From positions 2,542,001 to 2,606,000 of the forward strand of contig JAVTLE010000013.1 in the NCBI GenBank assembly GCA_033439295.1: a DNA stretch of 64,000 bases. Reading direction: 5' to 3'. Position numbers and translations under genes: made by a program. The stretch is from Deuterostichococcus epilithicus (lineage: Eukaryota > Chlorophyta > Trebouxiophyceae > Prasiolales > Stichococcaceae). Positions 47,169 to 57,700 of the stretch are shown here, in pieces. The notes below the pieces were generated by a model, which ran no database searches, was not told the origin of the DNA, and was given only the letters and a program-made list of their open reading frames with translations. Every line of letters starts with the position of its first letter. The stretch's first letter is position 1.

Positions 47169-50100
47169 CTAATCGACACGCAGCACATTGTTTGTGCTGC
47201 CGGCGGCGTCGGTGCGCGTGGGCCAGTCGGCCGCGAGCCGCCATTGCCCGTCCACAAGAAATTTGACGATGTACTCCCCCTGCGCATTGTGCAGAAAATT
47301 CATTCGGCAGTGGTGTGGGTCTGCGCAATTCAAGGCACAAACAACACGAAGACACTGACTGCATGTAGTGGCAGAGTGTCGTTGCAATCAGCCATATGCT
47401 ATATGCCTTCTTGACGGTCGAGTATCGGCGTCAGGCATCAGAGCGGGGTGAAATTTTGCGTGCTGCTCTTTCAAAACACAGCTGCCTGTTCAAGAATCCT
47501 TGAAACAGGTGAAACTGTGCCTTGCGCACCTTGCGCGCATGCAGCGTGCCCTCGAAGCGGTGGAAAACCGAGTCGCTAGCGTCGGCGCGGGAGGACAGCG
47601 TCACACCCCGCGACCAGCCGTCAAAGGCGCCCATGAGCCGCACCTGTGCTCAGTAGCAGCAGCGGGAGTGTGCATCTTTACAGGCTCATGCCATGCATGG
47701 CCCCTTTCACAGCCTTTGTGGAATATCGTGCAGCTTCGTGCGCAATGCCTCTTGACAGATTGCCGTATTCGTGGAGCTCACCTCTTGGGCAACGCCCACC
47801 CACACGAGCGGCACTGGATAGAGTGCGCCGTCCTCCAGTTTCCTCGCGTGTTGCTGGACTTGCTGCGCGCGACAGGGTGACGCGAAATTAAGCGTTGGGA
47901 TGGGCAGCAGCGACTTTGTGCGCGCGGGAGCGCTCATGCTCGAGCAGACAGACGGACAGCCGCCACATGCGAGCTGTCTCGGACAGGCAGCCATATCCAC
48001 GACATGCAGCACGCGCTGGTTGCTGCCAGGGGCAGGGTTGAAATACGGCGGGCCATGTGCGCGTTGAAAGCGCAACGTATAAAAAACAACTTACAATCTA
48101 ACAGCTCAACAACATATATATGAATATATGCACATGCAGTCGGGTTGATCCCAGTTGCACCTGCTGCAGGCGCCCCAGCTGCTGTGCAAGAGCGTAGCCG
48201 GCAGAGCCGCCGCCGCCGCCGCTGGCGTCGCTCGCCGACAGGCCAGCCGCCCGCAACAGCTGCCCCAGCCGCGTGCTCACCTGCAGGCGTGATGCCGCTT
48301 CAGTGTTGAGCTTTTTGACACAGTCCTGTACAGCAAGCCATTGCAGCCGGGGTGTTGCCTTCGAGAGACGTCGGGAGCTTCCTGGCGCTACAGCGGCAGG
48401 TGGTTAAGGCATCCTTAGCCCGCAGCGCCGTGCGGTATGGCCACCTCCTGTTCACAAAGCCGTCAAAATACAGGTGCTTGACCCTGTGTGACTTCGGCAT
48501 TTGTTGGGTCTCCCGGCTACGGCATGGTGGTGCTCCTTTCCCCCCAAGAGATTTGCTTCTGTCCTCCACAGTTCCAAACAGCGGCTCGCCTGCGCCAGGC
48601 TGGCTGCCGCGGCGCCGACATCCGCGGATCGCCCCGCCAGCTCCGCCTCCAGGTGCGTAGCGTAGCGGTTGGCGTCGCTGAGCTTTGCCGCCAGGCGATT
48701 ACGTGAGGCCACCACCTGCTCGTACCGCTGCAAGCAGGGAAATGTTCACTGTAGAATCACTAGGGCTTGGGCAACTGTGTGCAGGGTCCACTAGGTATGC
48801 TAATGACTGCTTGCAGCATTCTGGTGAGTTGATCTGCAGAACATGGCACTCTCATGCAAAGTGACTGCGCCACATGCCACATGCGGATTCCCGGCTTTGC
48901 ATCTGGATAAGCGGCAGAACATCAATGTTCCCAAACACACAGGCCATGCTGTCCCGAAGAGGCCCTGACCCGCTCCAACCTCTCCTACCCAGCGACACAC
49001 CTGCGCGTCGACCATCGCTGTGCCGCGCTCCACGCGCCGCCGCGTCTTGGGGTTTTTCGGCGGAAACGCCGGCGCCGCGCCCTCAACGGGCGCCCGTGCC
49101 GCCGCTGNGNNNGCGGTCTCCTTCTGCCGCGCCGACCTCGCTGCCGCGACACCGCGGCTGCTGGCCGCCTCAATCTGCGCCGCGGCGGCGGCTGGCGGCC
49201 GTGCGGGCTGAGGTGGCGCCGCAGCCGCAGCCGCCGGCGGCGCGGGACCGGGGTTGCTGTGACGCTGCTGTGCCCGGCCGCGGCGGCGGCTGGGCTGGGC
49301 TGCTGTGCGCCTGCCCTGGTCGGCCGGCTCTGCGCCGCTTGCGCCGACCGCAGCATTGCCACGCGCTCCTTTGCCCTCACCTGCAGCATGACCAGTGCAA
49401 CTGAGCAGGAGTTCTGAAGCTAAAGTCTCAGCTGGGATGCGACTGTGCAGTGCCGGAAACTTTGTAGCAGGAGTCGAGCAGCGCTGTCCCTCTGCAGGCA
49501 CCGATCCTCCTAGGCATGGCCGACGCCTGACCAGCAACTCACCAGACGACGCTGCCTTGCGACAGCATCCACATTTGGCTGCGCCGCTGCCACAGCAGCA
49601 GCCGCGAGCCCCACATCGGAGTGTGCAGGCCCGATCTCTACAGCTGCCGCCAGTTGATCATCGACGCTGGCTGCTGCTGCTGGGTTTGCGCGCTTTGCTG
49701 TAGCAACCAGCGGGCTGGGACACCGCCCTGGCGTCGAGGTGCTTTGCAATCGTGCCGGAAGTGGCTGAGCAGGCTGCGCACGCCAAGATGGGCGGCTGAA
49801 GCACCGGCCTGCTCCTTCGCTGAGAATTGCAGGGCATGAAGCATCTCTGACCATGACTTGCATGCTGGCTGAGCGCCGTGCTGCACGCGCCGTATGTTGC
49901 CTGTGTCGGACTGCGCTGTAACGTGAGAGCAATGCTAACCAGAATCAGTTTCTGCCCAAGCTGTTGTGGTAGCTGTGCCGGCTGAATGCCTCTCGCAGGG
50001 CGCAGGTTGCTGTGGCAGTCGGGAAGATCAGATCAAGTCACTCCTGCAGAGCCATGCTTATGTTGTCCTCAGGCGCTGGCCTGAAAACGATCAGTCACGA

Positions 50101-50431
50101 GGCTGCTGTAAGTAAAAGTGTAGGTTTCGAGCCACCGTGCATGTGCGAATGCGCCTCGTGCAGACTGATGGCCAAAAATCGACGAAGTGCTGAACCCCAG
50201 CATCAGACCCAAGTGCCTCGCTGTCTCACCTGCACCACAACAGCGATTCTCCCAAGGTCGCCACTTCCCTGTAAGAACTGCTGTTGGACTGGCAACATTG
50301 ACGGCACTGCCGCGGCACCATCCGCGCAAGGCTCGCTGACCCTTCGCAGGTGCAAGCAGCTTCCTAGTACGAGCCGATATCCCGGCTGCAGCTTTCGCTG
50401 GCAGCAACGCGCGACACAGTACCGAAATCAT
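47169..50431 (-). CDS. CBM48 coiled-coil protein, PROTEIN TARGETING TO STARCH-like
   Basis: The C-terminus is a complete CBM48 (AMPK-type glycogen-binding) module built from three phase-matched exons: LYPVPLVWVGVAQE (near 47830-47770), VRLMGAFDGWSRGVTLSSRA (47650 down) and GEYIVKFLVDGQWRLAADWP followed by NNVLRVD and a stop (47169). Upstream exons give RYEQVVASRNRLAAKLSDAN and ATHLEAELAGRSADVGAAAA (48730-48560), a coiled coil, and an Ala/Pro-rich region. Coiled coil plus C-terminal CBM48 is the layout of plastid PTST/FLO6 proteins, which bind starch or glucans and steer granule-bound starch synthase or granule initiation; that role is inferred. The 5' end is uncertain: ATG at 50431 opens MISVLCRALLPAKAAAGISA, which could be a transit peptide, or translation may start in the exon near 49860. 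Ambiguous bases (49108, 49110-49112) and a frame conflict near 49250 suggest an assembly fault. Confidence 0.68.
49108..49112. other. Ambiguous bases in the CBM48 gene exon
   Basis: Four 'n' bases lie within five positions in a GC-rich exon. The reading frame upstream (VRAKERVAMLRSAQ) and downstream (VERGTAMVDAQ) cannot both be kept across the exon as written, so an indel error near here or in the G/C runs near 49250 is likely. Confidence 0.7.
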
Positions 50432-53293
50432 GGTCACGAAGCAGGCGGAGAACGCTGAGCAGCTGCGCGGGAGGATCGAACATCTTAGCGGCGAGGTGCA
50501 ACACTCAGAGCATGTCCTGACGCGGCGTCTGCGGCGGCAGCATTTTCACCTGCAATTACGAGCTTGAACCGAATTTGTCCTGACGCTGCGTCTGCGGCGG
50601 CAGCATTTTCACCTGCAATCACGAGCTCGAACCAAATTTTTCATGGTCACGCTTCACTGTCCGGCTCAGGAAGCAGCAAATGCATCGAGGATTACGCCAA
50701 CCTCCTGCAGGTGCAGCGGCTGCAGCGGGAGCTCGGCGATGCGCACTCGGCGGATTACAACACGCTCAAGCGGGCGTACGTGTCGCTGGTGCAGCACTTT
50801 CGGGCGCTGCAGATCGAGGCCCAGGTGTGAGGCAACCCCTGGGGCCACGCTCAAGCTATCATGGCGCGCCGCTGCCGGGGGCAGCTTCCTGGCACCACTG
50901 TTTCGAGCAGCACTTGCTGGCAGCGAGCCGGGCATCACATGCACCTTTCGGCCGCCAACATACAGCATGCACATCCGGATCTGGCGCAGCGCTGGTTCCT
51001 GAGACTGTCGACTGGCTGCACATGCCGACGAAAGCGTGCGTGCCATCCGTTGCATGGCGTTGCACCACTCGCCATGCAACGCCTTGTGTGCTGGTGCTGT
51101 GCAGGTGCTCAAGGCGCACATCGATGCGCTGGATGTCGAGGTCATGAACCCAGACGAGGTGGCGAATGAGGTGTGGTCCTCGACGATCCAGCTGCAAGTC
51201 TTAAACCCCAATTGACTGGCGTGCACAGTCTGGCAGGTTGCAAAGCAGCCTGCTGCATGCCCAACCAGGCAGCATGTACTTGCATCGGCACGGTATGCTG
51301 AACTCGTGGCAGCTCTTGCAATCAGCGCCTCGGAATGACGGTCACCTCACCACGGCGTGCAGCTGACGGCGGTGGCGGCGGTGGCGGCGGTCGCGACGGT
51401 GGCGGGACGCATGCTCCGCCACCCGCGCCTGGCGCCACTGCGCCTTGCCATCTGGTCCGCCAGCGCCCTGTTCCTGGGCTGGCGCTTCACCACCGCTGGC
51501 TTCTCCCGCATGGTGAGCTCAACAACCGGACTTGGGTTCGATGTGGCAGTTTTTGTCATCTGGCTGCGGATGAATGCGGAGCTGCCACCCGTGCATGGCT
51601 GGATTTGCATTTTTCATAACAATATGCATTTGTTGACCAAAATCGATTGCTGCAAGCACAACTGGCTGCTCGTGCATGATGGGCTGAAAGACCGATTTGC
51701 ACCGTCCTTTGTCCATTGTCAAGGCGTCGTACAGCAGCTGCTGCAAGGGCAGTGCAGCCAATCGTCATGGCAGGTTGTGGCCCACAGTCCCTGCCAGTCT
51801 GGCTGGCTTGGGCATGCAAAGCTAGACACTCCCCCAGCAGCTAGCCTGGACCACTGTCCACGGCAGGCAGCGCGCCTCTGCTGGCGCTGTAACAAGGTCT
51901 GGTTGCCGCAGGGCTCGCTGCTGGTGCGGAACAGGCAGCGCAAGCGGCGCCTGCAGCAGGACTGGGAGAGCCTTACGGTGCGTGGCACAGAAGCACCGGC
52001 GCCACGACATTGTTTGCTTGCCGCGCGTGTTGCAACCTATTTCCCCGTGCGGCTAGTGTGCGCAGCACGCACGACTGCCGTGCACTGGCGCCCGCAGCCT
52101 GCCGTCCAGCCGCCCGCGGCCTCGTTGACGCGATTCTGGCGCTGCAGCGGGCGCCTCACAGACCGATCGTGCCCCATGTCTCACGCCGCACCACTGACAG
52201 GACGGGCGCGGTCGTCGCCAAGAATTGCCACTTGTCGGTCGCCATCCAGCTGCCACCTGAGGCTGCTGCTGCCTGTGTGGCCGGGCAGGAGCGCATCCGC
52301 ATCATGGATGAGCTGACGCGGTGGGAGGGACAGGACCCAGCGCTGCAGCCGCCCGGCGCCTCGAGCGGCCCGTCCTCCGAGGGCTCTGGCGCCTCCGGCT
52401 GGGTGGACGTCAGGTGGGCGGACGTCAAGGCAGACCCTCCAACTCGCAGGACTGCTGGGGCATCCTGGGCCCAGCACTGGCCGGGCAGCACGGCTGTATG
52501 GGTGTTGCAGGGCTGCTGGCAAAGGGTAGCAAGCGGGTGCGCGCCGCCTGGCGGTGGGCGCCAACCTTGCTCGCTTGCTCTGATGACCACGCTGCAGCAA
52601 TGTTCCCGCTGCGCCGGGTTGCAAGATCGAGATCCTGATGTGTTTCACCTTTCTTTTGTCCAGCCAAGCAGACCAGGAGGCAGAGGGTCGGGTCTGCTAC
52701 CCCAAGCCCTACAGCCCGGCCGCCACGGCGGCGACGGCGCAGGACGACGGCGACGAGGGTGTCATCAGCTATCCCCAGGTGGGCACAGATGACTCCGTCC
52801 TGGGCGGTCGTGGGTCCGAACTTGGGAATAAACAAGCACACCACGCCCTGGCGACACTTCGGGGTTGCACCCTGCATGCAAATGGCAGCGCATTTGTCCA
52901 CCAGAGCTGCACCTAGTTCATTTGTCCTGGTCGAAACCTGTCGCGAGCAGCAGCCTTGCATGTACACAATTCAAATGGCAGCGCTGACGGCGTGCGAACC
53001 TTGCTTTTGGCAACACTGTGCCCGAACATCGTTCCCTGCCCTTGCTTCCCATCCGACAGTGTTTTTGTTCCCTTTGGCAGGCGCACGCCTCGCAGACGGC
53101 TGGCAAGGAGGTAGAAGAGGGCTCCGTGGCGTATCCCAGCCTGGCGGACGCCGCCTCCAAGCCGGCCACGAAAAAGGGCGGCGGCGGCGGCCAGCTGCGA
53201 GCCGAGGACCTGCCAACGGCGCCGCCGCTGCCCGCGGTCGCAGCTGCCGAGAAGGAGGAGCAGCAGCGTGTGCCGGCCATGCGCGCCGCCTGA
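50430..53293 (+). CDS. Unrecognised coiled-coil protein with a membrane segment and G-x-[VI]-x-YP repeats
   Basis: I do not recognise a family. Exons join by GT-AG with consistent frame. ATG 50430 opens MVTKQAENAEQLRGRIEHLS. DYANLLQVQRLQRELGDAHS and NTLKRAYVSLVQHFRALQIE (50690-50825) form a coiled coil, followed by VLKAHIDALDVEVMNPDEVA (near 51108). LTAVAAVAAVATVAG plus LRLAIWSASALFLGW (51357-51485) are one or two membrane segments. A basic stretch VRNRQRKRRLQQDWESLT (near 51925), MDELTRWEGQDPALQPPGAS (52300), then GRVCYPKPY, GVISYPQ and GSVAYPS follow (52690-53130). It ends PTAPPLPAV... and stops at 53293. The layout (soluble coiled coil, membrane anchor, acidic/Ser-rich then Tyr-Pro tail) suggests a membrane-tethered adaptor, which is inference only. 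The ATG overlaps the opposite-strand ATG of the CBM48 gene, so one of the two starts is probably wrong. Confidence 0.5.
50516..50641 (+). repeat. 63-nt tandem duplication (two copies), intronic
   Basis: Copy one spans 50516-50578 and copy two 50579-50641, differing at only a few positions. They begin CCTGACGC and each contains CATTTTCACCTGCAAT. They lie between the first exon (donor GTGCAA at 50495) and the coiled-coil exon. Confidence 0.85.
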
Positions 53294-53384
53294 GAGAGGC
53301 AATGCGGGTGGCCTTTACGCTGTGAGCGTCGGCCGCAGCGGCATTTCAGGTATGGGCAGGCCCAGCTGCGGGCGGTGATCTGTG

Positions 53385-53490
53385 CGGCGTTACGGACTGC
53401 AGGCGGCCAGCTGCGAGCCAAGGATTTGCCGATGGCGCCGCCGCTGCCCGCGGGCGCCGCTGCCGCACACCTGGGCGACTGCCAACCGGC
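53385..53490 (+). repeat. Partial duplicate of the last exon of the upstream gene
   Basis: The stretch reads GGQLRAKDLPMAPPLPAGAA, against GGQLRAEDLPTAPPLPAVAA in the last coding exon (near 53190). The nucleotide match extends over roughly 65 bases. It sits after the stop, so it is 3' UTR or an alternative last exon. Confidence 0.7.
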
Positions 53491-53495
53491 TGTAA
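53491..53495 (+). terminator. TGTAA motif after the duplicated exon
   Basis: TGTAA lies about 200 nt after the 53293 stop and immediately downstream of the duplicated segment, so the duplicate may be within the 3' UTR. Confidence 0.3.
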
Positions 53496-53499
53496 GACC

Positions 53500-54710
53500 T
53501 TCTGCCACCCAAAGGCGGGCTTTTCCGGTGAATGAGGCTGCTAAGACGATTGACGATCAGCCCCGCCTTGCAGCAACTTGCGGGATTTATATATATATCT
53601 TTACTTCACGGCTTCTATTTAAATTCGTGCAAGACCACTGTCGATGCCACCCCTACTGCCAATTTCAAGGAGCCACACAAAACCCTAAATAGTAGTAATA
53701 GTATTAATAGTAGAAATAGTAATAGTAATAGGGGGTGCTTTGCCTACGCCAAGCGCTGGCCCGGCCCGCCGCTTGCCTTGCGGCAGCGGCGGTGCTCGCT
53801 GTTATGGATGCCCCACCGCCCCGCCGAGCACCGCTGCCCTTGGCGCCAAACAGGGCTATCGCTCATGGTCAGTGGTCCGCATACCAGCCCTTGCGCACAC
53901 AGCGACCCATCCTGGACCGGCTCAGCGGCTTGACTTGACTACAGCTTTCCGCCGCTTGCCGCTGCTCCCTCGCTATTCAGGCTTATCGCCAAGCCCCTAC
54001 TGGTTGCTCATGCCTCGCTGAGCCAAGAGATGTAATGCCGTGCAAATCAATCATTGTCGATGCATCCAGGCGCAATGGCACGTTCGCGACTGATCAAACA
54101 CATCTTGCAGACTGCGCCGCTGTGGCCCCTAGTAAATCGAAGGTCGACCCTGGCACGCCGCACGCCTCCGCGCGAGTGAACAGAACAGGTGAGCCGCACA
54201 TAGCCTCATGCCTGATGATGCTGGATGCCTTATTGGAAGCGGATCGCCGGCGCTTCCCGGGCCACGATGACCCTCCGAGTTTAGCACACAGGTGACACTC
54301 GACCTGCAGCTGTGCGCCGCACGACGACGGGCTGATCAGCGGGCAAACCAATTTGCCCGGTACCATAACTATTATCATGTTTAGCTGTGTCAGTATTCGA
54401 AAACATCATCATCAGCATCAAATCAAAGCAGCTGCAAAATGGGAGTGGTAATATACACAGCAAACTTGCAAAACTCCAGAGAATGCACACCCCCACTGCG
54501 ACAATTTGCATGCTGTTTAATGTTATCGCCAATGCATCCCACAACATGTACAAACCACGACGCTTCCAAACGTGGTCACGAGCGTACTTTCGTCTCAGAT
54601 GGTCATGTACTTGAGAATTGGAATGACCGTTCATATACTCCCCAGGAAGTCGCCTCCGCTGCTGTTGAGACTTGGTTGCAGGGTTTCTCTTTAGCACATG
54701 CCTCGTGCCT
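53500..54710. other. Convergent intergenic region
   Basis: The plus-strand gene ending at 53293 and the minus-strand gene ending near 54711 converge here. The stretch contains a TAG/TAA microsatellite and AT-richer sequence. No exon is recognised. Open frames in 53735-54021 lack splice or family support. Confidence 0.4.
53687..53730. repeat. Degenerate (TAG/TAA)n microsatellite
   Basis: An irregular run of AATAGT/AATAGTA units, strongly AT-rich against a GC-rich background, lies in the intergenic space. Confidence 0.8.
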
Positions 54711-57700
54711 TCACGGAGTTGCCGCCGGCAGCAGTCCGCCACCGCCGCGTTTTATTGCCCGCCAAGCGCGGTGGCGTGCCCACAGCCGTCGCATTGTGGG
54801 AGCCCAGGCAAAGGGGCGGCTGAAGACCAGCAACGCCAGCACCACGCCTTGCGCGCCGATCATGATCCAGCCCATAACGACGCTGCACCAGATTCGTGCA
54901 CCCGTGAGGTCCGGCCGGCACACATGCAGGGGAGTTCCGTATTTGCTCGTCGCATCGAGCAGTTGACGGGATCTGCAGCAGAGCTTGACAACCTCTTCGA
55001 TAGATCCTGCTGATCATCCACGATGCCAGGCTCTGAGCGGCGGAACTGGTTGCTCGCGACGGGCAGCACGGCAGCTGTTGCACACACCTGTACTCTGTGC
55101 TTGAGGTGGGTGAGTACAGCAGCGCGATTGCTATCGCCCAGGTGATGACCTCTGCACCAGCGCTCGCCACCTCCAGGCCCTGCGGTGCGGCAGGCAAACC
55201 CAGCAGCTTGGCGGCAAAACCTGTGCATTCCCTCCTCCGCACCGCCGTGCAGCTCCAGACCATCAGACGGACCTCTTAGCTCACGTTGCTAGCGGTTAGG
55301 GTTTCAGTAGTAGCAGGACAGCAGGTCGCGCGGAGGCTCTGCACCTGCTCTAGGCGGTCGGCAATTGGCGTCAAGCCCCGCAGGTACGCCAGCCACACCA
55401 CGACCACCGCCAGCACGGCGATGACCTGTGATAGGATGGGGGGCCGCGGAGGACGCCTTCAGCACACTTGTGCGCGGCGATGCTCAGGGTTCAATGTCGA
55501 GCGCACTTCGTTGCTTCAACTGACGAGAGTTTCGAGATTGTGTTACGAAAGTGTGCGACAGCTCGAGGTGCTGCTGCCAGATTCTGCTGCCAGCATACCA
55601 GAAGAAAGAAATTACTGCACATCTAGTTGTGCCGCTCACCCCGGCTGCGCCGCCCTTCTCCGTGATTGACACCGTCACGAACGCCGCACAGCAGGCGACC
55701 GCCACTTGTAGCAGCGTGGCATGCGGCTGCAGATTGCTCGCATACAGGCCTCCACCGCCGCAGCAGCGCAGCAGCGGCTTCTCCGGCGCCCGTGACACGT
55801 ACAGACTGTGCGTGGCAGAGCCTTGTGGCATAGACCATTCTTTGCCAAGCGCACGTGCAAGCAGGAAAAGCTTGCAGAGCTTTCGGCTGTAGTCGAGCCT
55901 TGCGATGAGAGGCCTTCAGCGATCAGGGGTGGCTGCGGACAAAGCATGCTGCTGCTGCTCCGGCACAGTATGCAATGAGTGGGGCTGGCTGTGATGCTGC
56001 GGCAGCGCAACTGCCGCCTGCGCGGACCGTGTCGCTCATGCAAAAGCCATGTTCCCAGATATTGGCTCACTCTGGGTCAATGGGCTTGGGTGTGGGCGAC
56101 CAGGATGACGCCGCCGGCACGGTAGAGGTGGAAGATGGACTGCAGGGTGCCACCTGGGTGTCTTGCCACATGGGCCCTACGCCACAGCGGGAAGCTTCGG
56201 TGGCCATGACGCGGATCACCCAGCAACAAAGGGAAACCTCCTAAAAGCAGGCGGGGCTTGCATGCAAAGAATTCAGCCGCTAGAGCCTCGGTCCTTCACT
56301 GCAGCATCGTCTCATCTGCAATGCAGCTGACTGCGCTCACCACAAGTGGCGTGTCATCGCGCATTCGGCATTGCCACTGAAACGGAACCTGTCGCACAGG
56401 CCCTTCCCTTGAGCGCCGGGTGCCGCACTACTGGCAGTCTTGGCTGCTTGCAGCATGTGACACCGAAGAAGCAGGGCAGGCAGAATCAGCCCTCGCCTTT
56501 GTTGTCGGAGAAGAGGACGCCATGGCGCTCCAGGAAACGCAGGTGGCGTTTCCGCTGCACGTGCACCCACTCCGCGTCGGGGTAGTGGAACCCTGCCAGC
56601 GGCCCCGCTATGCAGACGTGCCAAAGCCGGCCACAGCGTGACCTGCGCGCCTGCGCAGGTCCACACGAGGTTCGGAGCAGCAGATGTCCTGACAAAGGCC
56701 TGCTCGGCTGACAAAGGGATGTAATGCTGCTGCCAACACTGCCAGGCAATGGCGCTATGGCCATGTCCTGCCAAGGTTTCAGCGTCCTCGCGACTGAGAC
56801 TTCTTGTGGACACACCACAGTGCCAGCCCCAACACGCCAACTTGCCTTGGCGGAAGGTGCATAGCTCCCGCCACTAACTCCGCCGCCGGCGGGCAGCGCC
56901 TGCCAGCGGGCACGGCGGCTCGCATCGCGATGCACCCCATGCCACACCAGCCATGCGCCCGCCAGCAGCAGGCCGCCGCAGGCCGCCAGAAAGGCTACCA
57001 GGCCGCCGGCGAGGAGGCCGCCCTCGTGCGAGGCCACCAGCTCTGCAGTAATAGCGGTGATACTGGAGCAGGGTATTCCTGCCACGCCCTTTGCAGCCGA
57101 CTAATTGCTCGACTTATCCCAGTGGCGCTCCTACATGGTTGCCAGGACGCCTCAGCCTGCTCAAGGCTCGGCGGTCCAACATGTTGAATGACAAGGAGCA
57201 GCCTGCCAAAAACAGTTGCCAAAAATTAAACTGGGCGCTGGTGCATATCTTCCAGCGGCACTGCTGCACGCATACACAGTGAGAGCACTCACGGCCTGTG
57301 CACTGAGCCGCTGGCTGCAGGATCAGCAGCACCACCGTCAGTTCCGCACGGGGAAACTCCAGCCACGCCGGCGGCCGCCACCCGGCCAGCCGTGCCACGA
57401 TGATGCCCATGACATGGACGACCAGAGTGATGGCCAGCGCGACCGCAATCCAGAAGGCAATACGCGCAGCCCTGCGGTATTTCACATTAGCAGTTTTGAC
57501 GCACGTGCAAACGTTGGTGTCAGGCACAGGCGGCTAGCAAGCACTCATCATCTCTAGCACAGAACAGATGTGTGACATCAGAGAACCTGATGTTGATCAA
57601 GTTACTGGCGCGGCAATCGGCATTGCGACCAACCTGGCAGTGAAGACGCTGCTGTCTACATCAAATGCGTTCAGCAACGTCTGTGCGTTTTGAACGGAGT

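Noticed and set aside
53735-54021. Possible mobile-element remnant in the convergent spacer
   Set aside because: Open frames have no recognisable transposase or reverse transcriptase motif and no terminal repeats were found.
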